Source of the DNA: Ruminococcus sp.
GTDB taxonomy: Bacteria; Bacillota; Clostridia; Oscillospirales; Ruminococcaceae
Direction: 5' to 3'
DNA length: 54,272 nucleotides
NCBI GenBank assembly: GCA_031262835.1
Contig: JAISGY010000009.1
Coordinates: 1-54,272, forward strand
The position numbers were made by a program, and so were the translations under genes. Shown piece by piece: positions 36,411 through 44,878 of this stretch (within the stretch, counting starts at the first letter, position 1; every line of letters starts with the position of its first letter). Under the pieces are notes generated by a model. It had not been told where the DNA came from. It saw only the letters and a list, made by a program, of their open reading frames with translations, and searched no databases.

Positions 36411-38288
36411 ATGGATTACAGCAGTATGCTGACCCTCGGCATGGTAGGAACAAGCGGAGGTGCGGCAGGTGCAGCGGGGGGAACGGCAACCGGCGACAGT
36501 TCGATACAGTCGGGCGGCGTTAACTTTTCCGACGTGTTAAAACAGCTTGCGTTCGCTAAAAATGCAGTCCCGGTGAGCGTTTCCGCAGTTAACAATGCCA
36601 GAACATCGTTTTCCGAAAATGTACCGGTAAACGTATCGGCGAGCGACCCGATTATCGCGGCGGTTAAGGAGCTTCAAAGCGCGGATAAAGAGACACTTAA
36701 TGCGCTTGACGAGCTTGCGAGAGCTTCGGGCGGCAGTATCGACCTTGAAAGCCTTACCGAAGAAGAGCTTCAGTTGCTAATCGCGCCGCAGAATCTGTCC
36801 GACATTATCGCAGAGAAACTGCAAAAGCTCCTTGACCTGTTCAGGACTGCCGGCGCGGGAGAGATTGCCCCCGAAACGGTCTTCATCGACCCGACGCTTG
36901 TCACTGAAACGATCGCAGGGGCGAAGAAATCGCTTGCAGAAATCGCGGCAAAACTCTTCCCGAATCTTTATGAGACGGCGGCGGCGGCAGAGGGAGACGC
37001 ACAAAATTTCCCGGTTGACGTAAGACTTATCCCGCTTATTGTCGTCACAGAAAAGGGAGTAAGCATCGAAATCCCCGAGCTTCCCGGTTTGATTGACGGT
37101 GATAAAAAGTCACTCACGACCGACGAGATTTTCGAGACGGATAAGATACTCGACGGGCTTGACAGTGAAACCCTTTCGCGTATCCAAAATCTCTTAGAGC
37201 AGAGCAATATCAGCATCCTCGAAGCGGTAAGAGCCTTAGCGGCAGTCCCGGCGTCGGCAACACTCGAAACCCCGGGCGGAATCCTCGGCATAACCGTAAC
37301 CGAAGCCGACTTCATGACGGCGGATATGGTCTTAACCCGAATCGCCGCGAACAACCCCACCCCGCAGACAGCGGACGAAATTGCCCTGACCGACGAGAAC
37401 AAGCGTATCCTCGCAGAGCTTCAACACATCGTCAAGGAAGTTATCGTCAAAGAGAAACCCGCACCCGTCTACACGGTAAGCGTGGATCCCCTCTTTGAAA
37501 GCCGCTTCCGCGAGCGAATCAACAAGCTTTACGAAGGTGCAGAGGCAGCAGATGGGGCAGAGGGGGCAGATGGGGCAGACATAGCAAAGGCGGCAGAGGC
37601 AGCAGACGGAACGCAGACAGGCGGAGAAAACGAACAGCAAGACCCCGGAGCCGATTTTGAAGCGGCACGCGAAGCCTTTGCGGCAAGACTCAGAATGGGC
37701 GGCAATCAATCCGGCGAATCTCTCGCGGCAGTTTCAAACGCCGGCGGCAGACAGCCCGTTCCGATTAGCGAAATAGCGGCGCAACCCTCACCCTTCATAA
37801 GCACAGGCGGTGAAGTCCCCCCGGAAATGCAGATCGGGAACCGCATAATCGACATGAAAGCAGACAACGCGGGCGACGGAATACAGGAGATGACGGTTGT
37901 TCTAAAACCGGCTGAACTCGGCGAAGTTGCGGTAAAAATCGTAACCGAAAACGGCGCAGTAACCGTAACATTAACGGCGGCAAACCCCGAAACCGCAAAG
38001 CTTCTCGACCGCGGCGCAGCCCTCCTTCAAAGCCAGCTTTCGCAGGGCGGCGTTAACGTAAAAGAAGTCCTCACAATCGCTCCCGCAGACGCTTCCGAAA
38101 ACATGGGCTTAAACTTCGCAGACGGCGGCTTCACGGCAGGGCGGCAAGCAGGGCAAGGCGGACAAGGGCAGAACCCGACAGGCATACACCACGCAATCGG
38201 CGAAGAGCCGTTACCCGGGGAGATCGACGGACAGTTTACCCCCGATGATTTTATGCAAAGGAGGATGAGATTATGGCAGTCGGCATAG
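36411..38288 (+). CDS. fliK: Flagellar hook-length control protein FliK
   Basis: Secreted ruler that measures hook length and switches export specificity through FlhB. The 625-residue protein is long and low in complexity through the middle, as expected, with an Ala/Glu/Gly/Asp repeat tract at about 378-405. The C-terminal Flg_hook domain is clear: MTVVLKPAELGEVAVKIVT, then AKLLDRGAALLQSQLSQGGVNVKEVLTI. A strong AAGGAGGTGA site precedes ATG 36411. The stop lies 16 bases inside flgD. The repeat tract uses the same G-rich CAGAGG-like DNA seen elsewhere in the operon. Confidence 0.93.
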   Translation: MDYSSMLTLGMVGTSGGAAGAAGGTATGDSSIQSGGVNFSDVLKQLAFAKNAVPVSVSAVNNARTSFSENVPVNVSASDPIIAAVKELQSADKETLNALDELARASGGSIDLESLTEEELQLLIAPQNLSDIIAEKLQKLLDLFRTAGAGEIAPETVFIDPTLVTETIAGAKKSLAEIAAKLFPNLYETAAAAEGDAQNFPVDVRLIPLIVVTEKGVSIEIPELPGLIDGDKKSLTTDEIFETDKILDGLDSETLSRIQNLLEQSNISILEAVRALAAVPASATLETPGGILGITVTEADFMTADMVLTRIAANNPTPQTADEIALTDENKRILAELQHIVKEVIVKEKPAPVYTVSVDPLFESRFRERINKLYEGAEAADGAEGADGADIAKAAEAADGTQTGGENEQQDPGADFEAAREAFAARLRMGGNQSGESLAAVSNAGGRQPVPISEIAAQPSPFISTGGEVPPEMQIGNRIIDMKADNAGDGIQEMTVVLKPAELGEVAVKIVTENGAVTVTLTAANPETAKLLDRGAALLQSQLSQGGVNVKEVLTIAPADASENMGLNFADGGFTAGRQAGQGGQGQNPTGIHHAIGEEPLPGEIDGQFTPDDFMQRRMRLWQSA

Positions 38289-39970
38289 AAAAGGTACAGA
38301 CCGATCCCGCTTACAGCTCTAAGAGTAAGTATTCGGGGACTGTTACCGACAACAACGCCGAAGTTACCTCATACCTTGATTTTGACAGTTATCTTAAGCT
38401 CCTTGTTGCCCAGATGTCCAATCAGGATTTTAATAATCCTATGTCGGACTCGGAGTTTATCTCCCAGATGGCGAGCTATTCCACCCTTGAGGCGATAAAG
38501 AACATGACCAATCAAAGCAATGTTCAATATGCCGCAAGCCTTACAGGAAAAGCAGTTACCGTTTCGGACGGAACAAACTACGAAATGGGCATCGTTGACA
38601 GCGTTATCGTTAAAGACGGAAAACCGCAGTTTTTAATCAACGGCAACGCCTACGAAACAAAAAATCTCACCGATGTTGTTTCCGACACGCTCTACCTGAT
38701 AATGGAGAGCCTTAAGGGAACGGAAGTACAGTTCGACACAACCACAAAGTCCGGCAAAGGCATTGTTACAGGCGGGCTTGTTGCGGACGGCGACCAGTTC
38801 CTTATCCTTGACGGCGACAATCTTGTTCCCCTCTCCGGCATAACCCTCCCGTCCGGCGAAAACGCAGGCGACGCGATAAGCGAAGCAGAGCAGAACGGCG
38901 AAACCAACTTGGGCGGCACAGAGGGCACAGGCGGCACAGAGGGTACAGCGGCTACTGATGGCACAGAGGCTCAAGGCGCGGCGTCGGCAGAGGCAGAAAC
39001 TCCGATAACCTCCCCCGATGATGCAGAAAACGGCGTTTCAACCCCCGAGGTTGACCTCTTGGCGGCAAAGGCACCGGCGGCAGATAACCTTCCCTTAGGC
39101 GTAATCGGCGGGCATCACCTCTATTCCGATGTCGTCGAGTCAACACGCACCTACACCGTTGATAATCTTTCCGCTCCGGCTTACAGCGACAACGGCACGG
39201 TAGCTCCGCTCTCCGAGCAGGGTTTACAGGCTTTCCTTGCCGAACTTGCGACAACCCGCGAATCTCTTGAAGATCCCGGCACAGGCGCAATAAGCCTTGA
39301 CGATTACCTTGTAGGTTCGGGTCAGGCACAGGCAACACAGGCAACGAACGATGACGACGATATTATTACCGACGACGGTGATGATGAGTGGTTTAATGCT
39401 AACGGCACAAACCAGACATCAACCGCAAACACCAATACCGTTTCGGATGCCGACAGGTTCAGGTCGCCTTATCCTAACACAATCTACCAGAACGAAAACC
39501 CCGGCGTTGTACCGTACAATGCTCCGAAATACCGGAAGTTCGCTTATGAATACCCGAACGAAGCAAGGCTCGCGGAGGAATACGGAACAAGAATGTTCGA
39601 CATACGTTTTATCACAAACACAGCAATCTGTACCCGCATTGATACATCAAATATAATCGGCTATTCTGCTTCCGGCAAGGCACTTACCGAGATAGGCTAT
39701 TCCGGGCAGGGGGGCCTCGGTGAAGTTAACACCTATGCCGACGGAACCCAACGTGTTGAAGTTATATTTGAAGATGGAACGTGCGGCTGGTACTACACTT
39801 CCGGGCGTTATACCCTCAATCAGATAATTGACCGCAAAAACTGGATTAAGGACCTTACCCCGGCTGAAAATGACCTTCGCCACTACGCAACCGTCTATAC
39901 CCCGGCTGAACAGGCAGAACTTGACAGATTTGAAGAATACGTTGTAAGTATGTTCTCCTCGCAAAGATGA
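38273..39970 (+). CDS. flgD: Flagellar hook capping protein FlgD with large C-terminal extension
   Basis: Hook cap that guides assembly of FlgE. The conserved N-terminal FlgD segment is plain: YLDFDSYLKLLVAQMSNQDF, NPMSDSEFISQMASYSTLEAIKNM, followed by ASLTGKAVTV and a beta domain to about 190. At 565 residues it is two to three times the usual length. Residues about 205-420 are acidic/Thr/Gly/Ala low complexity with GTEG repeats. Residues about 420-565 form a compact region (EEYGTRMFDIRFITNT, GYSGQGGLGEV, FEDGTCGWYYTSGRYTL) I do not recognise. AAGGAGGATG precedes the start. Confidence 0.88.
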   Translation: MAVGIEKVQTDPAYSSKSKYSGTVTDNNAEVTSYLDFDSYLKLLVAQMSNQDFNNPMSDSEFISQMASYSTLEAIKNMTNQSNVQYAASLTGKAVTVSDGTNYEMGIVDSVIVKDGKPQFLINGNAYETKNLTDVVSDTLYLIMESLKGTEVQFDTTTKSGKGIVTGGLVADGDQFLILDGDNLVPLSGITLPSGENAGDAISEAEQNGETNLGGTEGTGGTEGTAATDGTEAQGAASAEAETPITSPDDAENGVSTPEVDLLAAKAPAADNLPLGVIGGHHLYSDVVESTRTYTVDNLSAPAYSDNGTVAPLSEQGLQAFLAELATTRESLEDPGTGAISLDDYLVGSGQAQATQATNDDDDIITDDGDDEWFNANGTNQTSTANTNTVSDADRFRSPYPNTIYQNENPGVVPYNAPKYRKFAYEYPNEARLAEEYGTRMFDIRFITNTAICTRIDTSNIIGYSASGKALTEIGYSGQGGLGEVNTYADGTQRVEVIFEDGTCGWYYTSGRYTLNQIIDRKNWIKDLTPAENDLRHYATVYTPAEQAELDRFEEYVVSMFSSQR

Positions 39971-39995
39971 CAGGATGGAAAGGGGATGATGGATT

Positions 39996-40454
39996 ATGAC
40001 GATCCAAAATGATTACCTGAAAGCAAGAAGCGTGACGGTCACAACCGGTCAGGTAAACGGTTTCCCGAACGCAGCCACAAGGCTCGAAGACCCGTCGGAC
40101 TCCCCGTTCGCAAGAGAACTTCGCGCAATGCTTGCCGAAAACGGAACAAAAACGGCGATTGCCGAAGGCATCGGAATCCACGGCGACAGCACAGTTACAA
40201 GCACGGTTGAATTTTCAAAGCACGCCATTTCAAGGATGGAAGCACGCGGCATAGACATGGACGCCGAGACACTCTCGAGACTAACCCGCTCGCTTAACCT
40301 TGCAAAGGCGAAAAATTGCAGCGAATCGCTTGTGCTTATCGACGGAGACGCCTACCTCGTCAACGTAAACACCAATAAGGTTATTACGGCAATGACGGAG
40401 GAAGACATTCGCGACAGTATTTTTACAAACATTGACAGCACAATCATAGGCTAA
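39996..40454 (+). CDS. Conserved flagellar operon protein (TIGR02530-like)
   Basis: A 152-residue protein between flgD and flgE, the position of the small conserved 'flagellar operon protein' family TIGR02530 in Bacillota. The core VEFSKHAISRMEARGIDMDAETLSRLTRSLNLAKAKNCSESLVL-type region, with the Ser-Lys-His and Arg positions and the later VNVNTNKVITAMT, matches that family. There is no signal peptide or membrane segment. Its molecular role is not well established; association with hook assembly is inferred from position. Confidence 0.82.
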   Translation: MTIQNDYLKARSVTVTTGQVNGFPNAATRLEDPSDSPFARELRAMLAENGTKTAIAEGIGIHGDSTVTSTVEFSKHAISRMEARGIDMDAETLSRLTRSLNLAKAKNCSESLVLIDGDAYLVNVNTNKVITAMTEEDIRDSIFTNIDSTIIG

Positions 40455-40468
40455 ATCTAAATCAAAAT

Positions 40469-40540
40469 CCGCGTAAAAAATAATCGGTCCTATTTTACAG
40501 GGGATTATCTGTCCCGACCGCTTGACGGACAGAACGCGGA
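40469..40540 (+). other. Candidate three-way-junction RNA upstream of flgE
   Basis: The leader can fold with closing helix TCCGCGT/ACGCGGA (40469-40475 with 40534-40540) enclosing TAATC/GATTA (40482-40486 with 40503-40507) and TCTGTCC/GGACAGA (40508-40514 with 40527-40533). An alternative helix CGGTC/GACCG (40486-40490 with 40516-40520) would exclude the inner two. The GGAGG site of flgE lies just downstream, unpaired. No known riboswitch matches. Confidence 0.45.
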
Positions 40541-40559
40541 CAAAATACGGAGGATAAAA

Positions 40560-42068
40560 ATGGTTCGTTCTTTATATTCCGGGGTTGCCGGACTTATAAA
40601 TCACCAAACCCGCATGGACGTTATCGGTAATAACATCGCGAACGTTAACACATACGGCTTTAAGTCTTATCGCGTAACTTTCCGCGACGTGCTGGGGCAA
40701 AATACCAGAACAGCAACGGGCGGCGGCGCAAGCACAGCCGGCAACAACCCGTCCGAAGTGGGATACGGCGTGTCTGTCGGTTCAATCGACCGCGACATGA
40801 CAAAATCGTCTTTCCAGTCCACAAACAACACCCTCGACCTTGCAATCGACGGCGACGGCTTCTTCGTATGTTCGACCTTCGGCGCAGGTCCGGGCGGCGG
40901 CGCACCGAGCATTACACAGTCTGCCGCAAGCGTAACGGTTACGAGGATGGGTGCTTTCAACATCGACAGCTTAGGCAGACTCGTTACGACCGACTCGCGC
41001 TTTGTAATGGGTATGAGTAACTCAATGCAGGGGCTTCGCTCAACCGGTCCGAACAGTTCCGGCGAGCTTGAAGATCAACAGCTCACCGACACAAACGGCG
41101 ATATGCAGGTAACTGCTTCCGACTATACATGGAACAATGTTATAAACGTCAACAAGCTTATCCAAGATGCTTATAACATCCATACCGACGACAACGGTTA
41201 TCTCTATACATATAAAATCGCGACAGGAACAGACCCGGTAGTTTATTCCGACCCGACAGCAGACCAATTTGAACAGATGTTTAAGGTTGACGCCGACAAC
41301 GACGGTTTTTACGATATTGACGCAGACCGCGACGGAATAATTACTCCGGCGGAAGAACAGGCACGCGTAACAACACTCGGTTATACCGGCTTCCAGCGCG
41401 TAGCTTGTAACCTCACCGGCGAGATGATAACGATTGACGGCACAACTGGGATTAACGTAACTATGCCGGGTGCGACAACACCGACAGCGATTGGTTCCTA
41501 TAACGCCTTCTATAATAATGTTTCGTATTTAACGAAACTTATGGAGGGTATCCCATCCGCAACATTGACTGCTACTGTAGCCGACGGCGGGTATGGGTTA
41601 ACACTTCCCGCAGGCGTCACCGATGCTACAACCATTCAACAAGCCGAAGATATTCTCCGCGCATACACCACGGCGGCGAATGACAGAGGCTTAAAGCTCG
41701 GCGAATTAACCTACAAAGACTTAAACTCCTTCACAGTAGGCAAGGGCGGCGAAATTGCCGCAACCTATAACAACGAACTCAAATCTATAGCGCGTATCGA
41801 CCTCGGCGTGGTTGATAACCCCGGCGGTCTCGACCAAGCGGGCAACACCTCCTTCACCGAATCCGGCGCGTCGGGTCCGATTAATATCAAAGCCCCGAAC
41901 ACGGACGGCGCAGGCGCTCTCCAGACCCAACGCCTTGAGATGAGTAACGTAAACCTTGCGACAGAATTCTCCGACATGATCGTTACACAAAGAGGTTATC
42001 AGGCAAACGCCCGTATTATAACCACTTCCGACTCCATGCTTGAGGAACTCGTAAACCTCAAACGTTAG
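40560..42068 (+). CDS. flgE: Flagellar hook protein FlgE
   Basis: Subunit of the hook, the universal joint. The 502-residue protein begins VRSLYSGVAGLINHQTRMDVIGNNIANVNTYGFK, the classic flagellar rod/hook N-terminal motif, followed by LDLAIDGDGFFV. It ends with the matching C-terminal helix MSNVNLATEFSDMIVTQRGYQANARIITTSDSMLEELVNLKR-type pattern. The central surface domain (about 130-420) is variable and contains a calcium-like DADNDGFYDIDADRDG stretch. CGGAGGA precedes the start. Length is typical for Bacillota hooks. Confidence 0.96.
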   Translation: MVRSLYSGVAGLINHQTRMDVIGNNIANVNTYGFKSYRVTFRDVLGQNTRTATGGGASTAGNNPSEVGYGVSVGSIDRDMTKSSFQSTNNTLDLAIDGDGFFVCSTFGAGPGGGAPSITQSAASVTVTRMGAFNIDSLGRLVTTDSRFVMGMSNSMQGLRSTGPNSSGELEDQQLTDTNGDMQVTASDYTWNNVINVNKLIQDAYNIHTDDNGYLYTYKIATGTDPVVYSDPTADQFEQMFKVDADNDGFYDIDADRDGIITPAEEQARVTTLGYTGFQRVACNLTGEMITIDGTTGINVTMPGATTPTAIGSYNAFYNNVSYLTKLMEGIPSATLTATVADGGYGLTLPAGVTDATTIQQAEDILRAYTTAANDRGLKLGELTYKDLNSFTVGKGGEIAATYNNELKSIARIDLGVVDNPGGLDQAGNTSFTESGASGPINIKAPNTDGAGALQTQRLEMSNVNLATEFSDMIVTQRGYQANARIITTSDSMLEELVNLKR

Positions 42069-42083
42069 TTAAAATAAACGCCT

Positions 42084-42114
42084 CGGCGGACGGATTTTTA
42101 TAATCCGCCCGCTG
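42084..42114 (+). other. Intercistronic hairpin between flgE and flbD
   Basis: A 13-bp stem (42084-42096 with 42102-42114, one mismatch and one G-U) with loop TTTAT. No U-run follows, so it is not a terminator. It may stabilise the flgE message or tune expression of downstream genes. Confidence 0.65.
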
Positions 42115-42139
42115 ATATGGCGTGTTAATGGGGATACAT

Positions 42140-42382
42140 ATGATATTTTTAACAAGGTTTAACGGCAACCCGATACTGATAAACGAAGACCAGATCGAAA
42201 CCTGCGAAGAAACCCCCGATACCGTTATAAGCCTTTCTAACGGTCATAAATATTTCGTTAAGGAAAAATTAGGCGATATTTTAAGCCTTTCGATAGATTA
42301 TAAGCGCGGTTGCTACGGCGTACCGCCGCTTTCCGATTCCGAAAAGGAAAATCTGCTTGTAAAGGACTGTGAAAAATGTTAA
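42140..42382 (+). CDS. flbD: Flagellar FlbD-like protein
   Basis: An 80-residue FlbD family (small Gram-positive type) protein of unknown molecular role, found between flgE and motA and needed for swarming or flagellation in some relatives. It shows the family opening MIFLTRFNGNPILINEDQIETCEETPDTVISL followed by a KYFVKE strand. ATG 42140 is chosen: GGGG lies 6-9 bases upstream and homology starts there, rather than at 42122. It overlaps motA by 7 bases. This is distinct from the sigma-54 activator also called FlbD in Caulobacter. Confidence 0.9.
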   Translation: MIFLTRFNGNPILINEDQIETCEETPDTVISLSNGHKYFVKEKLGDILSLSIDYKRGCYGVPPLSDSEKENLLVKDCEKC

Positions 42383-43188
42383 ACATATCGGGTATTATCT
42401 CGCTTGTAGCCGCACTCGGGCTTATCGTTTACGGTATCATGGGCGATCAGGGGCTTTCGAGGCTCATGAACTTCTACGACTTCGCGTCGGTAATGATCGT
42501 TGTCGGCGGCTCGTTCGCGGCGACTATATTCTCGTTCCCTTGGTCGGTTGTGTCGAAGGTGCCGAAGATGCTTTCAATCGCCTTCAAGCCGCCGAAATTT
42601 AAGCCGGAAAAATACGTTGAAGACATGGTCGAATATTGTAAAACGGCGCGTATGAAGGGTATCCTTGCCCTTGAAGAAGCCGCAAACCAATGTACAGACC
42701 CGTTTATGAAATCTTCGCTAATGTTAATCGTCGACGCGAACGACTCCGAAAAGGTACGCTCAATGCTCGACGACGCAATTAACAATATGTGCGAACGGCA
42801 TGATGCGAACGCCGCAATCTGGTCGAGAGCTTCGGCGGTTGCCCCCGCGATGGGTATGATCGGAACGCTCGTAGGTCTCGTTAATATGCTTAAGGAGATG
42901 GACCCGACAGACCCCGACTCAGCCGCACTCCTCGGCATGAATATGTCCACAGCCCTTATAACGACTTTCTACGGCTGTATCCTCGCCCACTGTTTCTTCA
43001 CTCCGATCGGTATGCTTGTCCAAGCAAGCCACGCTGATGAAGTCCTTTGTATGTCGATTGTCGAAGAGGGAACGCTCGCGATTATCTCCGGCGCGAACCC
43101 GCGTTATGTCGAAGAAAAACTTAAGATGATGCTCCCGACAAACGGCGCGAAGAAGAAGGGCAAAAAAGGCAAAGAAGAAGCCGCATAA
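42376..43188 (+). CDS. motA: Flagellar motor stator protein MotA
   Basis: Proton or sodium channel subunit of the stator, with four membrane segments. The 270-residue protein has segments near 4-22 and 33-52. A cytoplasmic loop contains the torque residues in YCKTARMKGILALEE. Two C-terminal membrane segments include the conserved APAMGMIGTLVGLVNML and MSTALITTFYG. The tail is Lys-rich. Length is normal. It overlaps flbD by 7 bases; motB follows after a 245-base AT-rich gap. Ion choice cannot be decided by eye. Confidence 0.96.
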   Translation: MLNISGIISLVAALGLIVYGIMGDQGLSRLMNFYDFASVMIVVGGSFAATIFSFPWSVVSKVPKMLSIAFKPPKFKPEKYVEDMVEYCKTARMKGILALEEAANQCTDPFMKSSLMLIVDANDSEKVRSMLDDAINNMCERHDANAAIWSRASAVAPAMGMIGTLVGLVNMLKEMDPTDPDSAALLGMNMSTALITTFYGCILAHCFFTPIGMLVQASHADEVLCMSIVEEGTLAIISGANPRYVEEKLKMMLPTNGAKKKGKKGKEEAA

Positions 43189-43327
43189 TTCCCTGATTTA
43201 GGCTGTTTCCTTTCAATTATAAGTTTTTTTGGATTATTATATTAATTTTTGTGTATTTTGTACAAAAAACAAATATAACTTTGTGAAAAAAATTAATCAT
43301 TTACATATAGAAAATTCAATGAATTTA

Positions 43328-43336
43328 TGCTATAAT
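43328..43336 (+). promoter_or_regulatory. Possible extended -10 promoter ahead of motB
   Basis: TGCTATAAT, an extended -10 element, lies in the 245-base AT-rich gap between motA and motB (43189-43433). The -35 region is poor. It could give extra transcription of motB, fliM and downstream genes. I see no gene in the gap. Confidence 0.45.
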
Positions 43337-43433
43337 GATAAGACTAATAGTAGAGACTTTTATAAATGACAAATATAAACATTTATATACATAATATGTC
43401 AATAATCTTTCGCGTCTGGGAGGTGGAATAGGA

Positions 43434-44816
43434 GTGGCGAAACGTCCGAAAAAAGCAGCGGCTGAGGGCGCAAACTGGATGGATACATACGGCGATATGG
43501 TAACGCTGATACTAACCTTCTTCGTGCTTCTCTATTCCATGTCAACCATCGACCAGCAAAAGATGCAATATATCGCTGAGGCGTTTTCATCAGGAAAAGC
43601 CGCCGACACCTTAACCGAGGTTGCCGGACCGCAAGACCCGATGTCAAGCCCTACACTTGTTTATGACGATACCCTCCCCGACCTGCAACAGACCGACGGC
43701 GGGCTTACAACATATGTCGAATCCTTTGAAATGTACCTTGAAAGTCTGCAAGACGGCGGCGAAGCCCAAGAAGGGCCTTCCGAAGGGCAGCAGTCCTCAG
43801 CCGGCGGGCAGTCTACCGACGGCGTAACCTCCGGCAGAGAAACCAACGCAGGCGGACAGTCCACCGAGGGCAGAACCGAGGGCGATAATGTCGCCGGCGG
43901 CGGTGCGGCAGAACTGGGCAACTCCGAGGGCGAAAATCAAGCTTCCGGCGGTGAAACAAACGCAGGCTCATCTTCCGGCGCAGGCGACGGCTCAGGCGGC
44001 GCGGCGGCGTCCGGCACAGCAGGCTTAGGCGGGCAGTCAGAGGGCGAATCCTCCGGCGGAAAGTCAACCTTCGAGGGATTTTACCAATATATTGAGGCTC
44101 AAAAGAGGGCGCAAAACCTCTCCGACACTATGTTCGTCTCGATGAATAACTCCGCAATAAATATCCGCTTCACCGACAACATGATGTTCGAGCCAAATTC
44201 CGACACACTTACCCCCGACGGGATATATATACTGACGATGATTTCAGACGGTATGAGAATGATTTCCGAACAGATCGGCTCTGTTGACGTTTCCGGGCAT
44301 ACTGCCGACTCCGGCGGCTCTTCCGACGTGAACGAATGGAGGCTCTCGAGCGGACGTGCCGACTCGGTGCTAATCCTCTTTGACGACCTCGACACGGTTG
44401 ACCCGAACTTAATGAGTGCGACAGGCTACGGCAAATACCGCCCGATCGCAGACAACTCCACACCCGAGGGGCGTGCCGAAAACCGTCGCGTTGAAATAGT
44501 TTTCACGAAAGCTAACCTTGACTACACCGACCCCGCAGTAAGCGAAGATATACTCTCCCTCATGTACGGCGACAACTTCACAGCATACTCAAGCCCGCAA
44601 GGCTCCCCGACAATAACCGAGCGTGAACAGTCCGCAGAACGTGCAAAAGAACGCGCCGACCAGATCGCCGCCCAGACAACCCCCCGCGACCCGAACAAAA
44701 ACTACGCCGACAAAGAAGAATACATCAGTGCCATAACCGCCCCCCCGACAACAGCCCCCCCGGCACCGTCATTCGACCCCACCGCTCTGGTAACCGCGGC
44801 ACCCACGGCAGAGTAA
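43434..44816 (+). CDS. motB: Flagellar motor stator protein MotB
   Basis: Stator subunit that binds peptidoglycan and carries the ion-binding aspartate. The 460-residue protein starts with GTG 43434 behind GGGAGGTGG. A single membrane segment (about 19-40) contains Asp21 in TYGDMVTLILTFFVLLYS. A plug/linker region (about 42-210) includes a long Gly/Ser/Glu-rich tract at about 108-212. The OmpA-like peptidoglycan-binding domain (about 225-365) has VSGHTADSGG and NEWRLSSGRAD. A Pro/Thr-rich tail ends the protein. It is much longer than typical MotB (about 250-310), mainly because of the linker and tail. Confidence 0.95.
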   Translation: MAKRPKKAAAEGANWMDTYGDMVTLILTFFVLLYSMSTIDQQKMQYIAEAFSSGKAADTLTEVAGPQDPMSSPTLVYDDTLPDLQQTDGGLTTYVESFEMYLESLQDGGEAQEGPSEGQQSSAGGQSTDGVTSGRETNAGGQSTEGRTEGDNVAGGGAAELGNSEGENQASGGETNAGSSSGAGDGSGGAAASGTAGLGGQSEGESSGGKSTFEGFYQYIEAQKRAQNLSDTMFVSMNNSAINIRFTDNMMFEPNSDTLTPDGIYILTMISDGMRMISEQIGSVDVSGHTADSGGSSDVNEWRLSSGRADSVLILFDDLDTVDPNLMSATGYGKYRPIADNSTPEGRAENRRVEIVFTKANLDYTDPAVSEDILSLMYGDNFTAYSSPQGSPTITEREQSAERAKERADQIAAQTTPRDPNKNYADKEEYISAITAPPTTAPPAPSFDPTALVTAAPTAE

Positions 44817-44878
44817 GCACACCCCCCGACCGCCCCACGACAAAGCCCCAATTTTGATTCTGAAAGGTGATGATGTTT

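Noticed and set aside
42369-42602. 77-residue open frame overlapping motA
   Set aside because: It is an out-of-frame shadow of the conserved MotA N-terminus.
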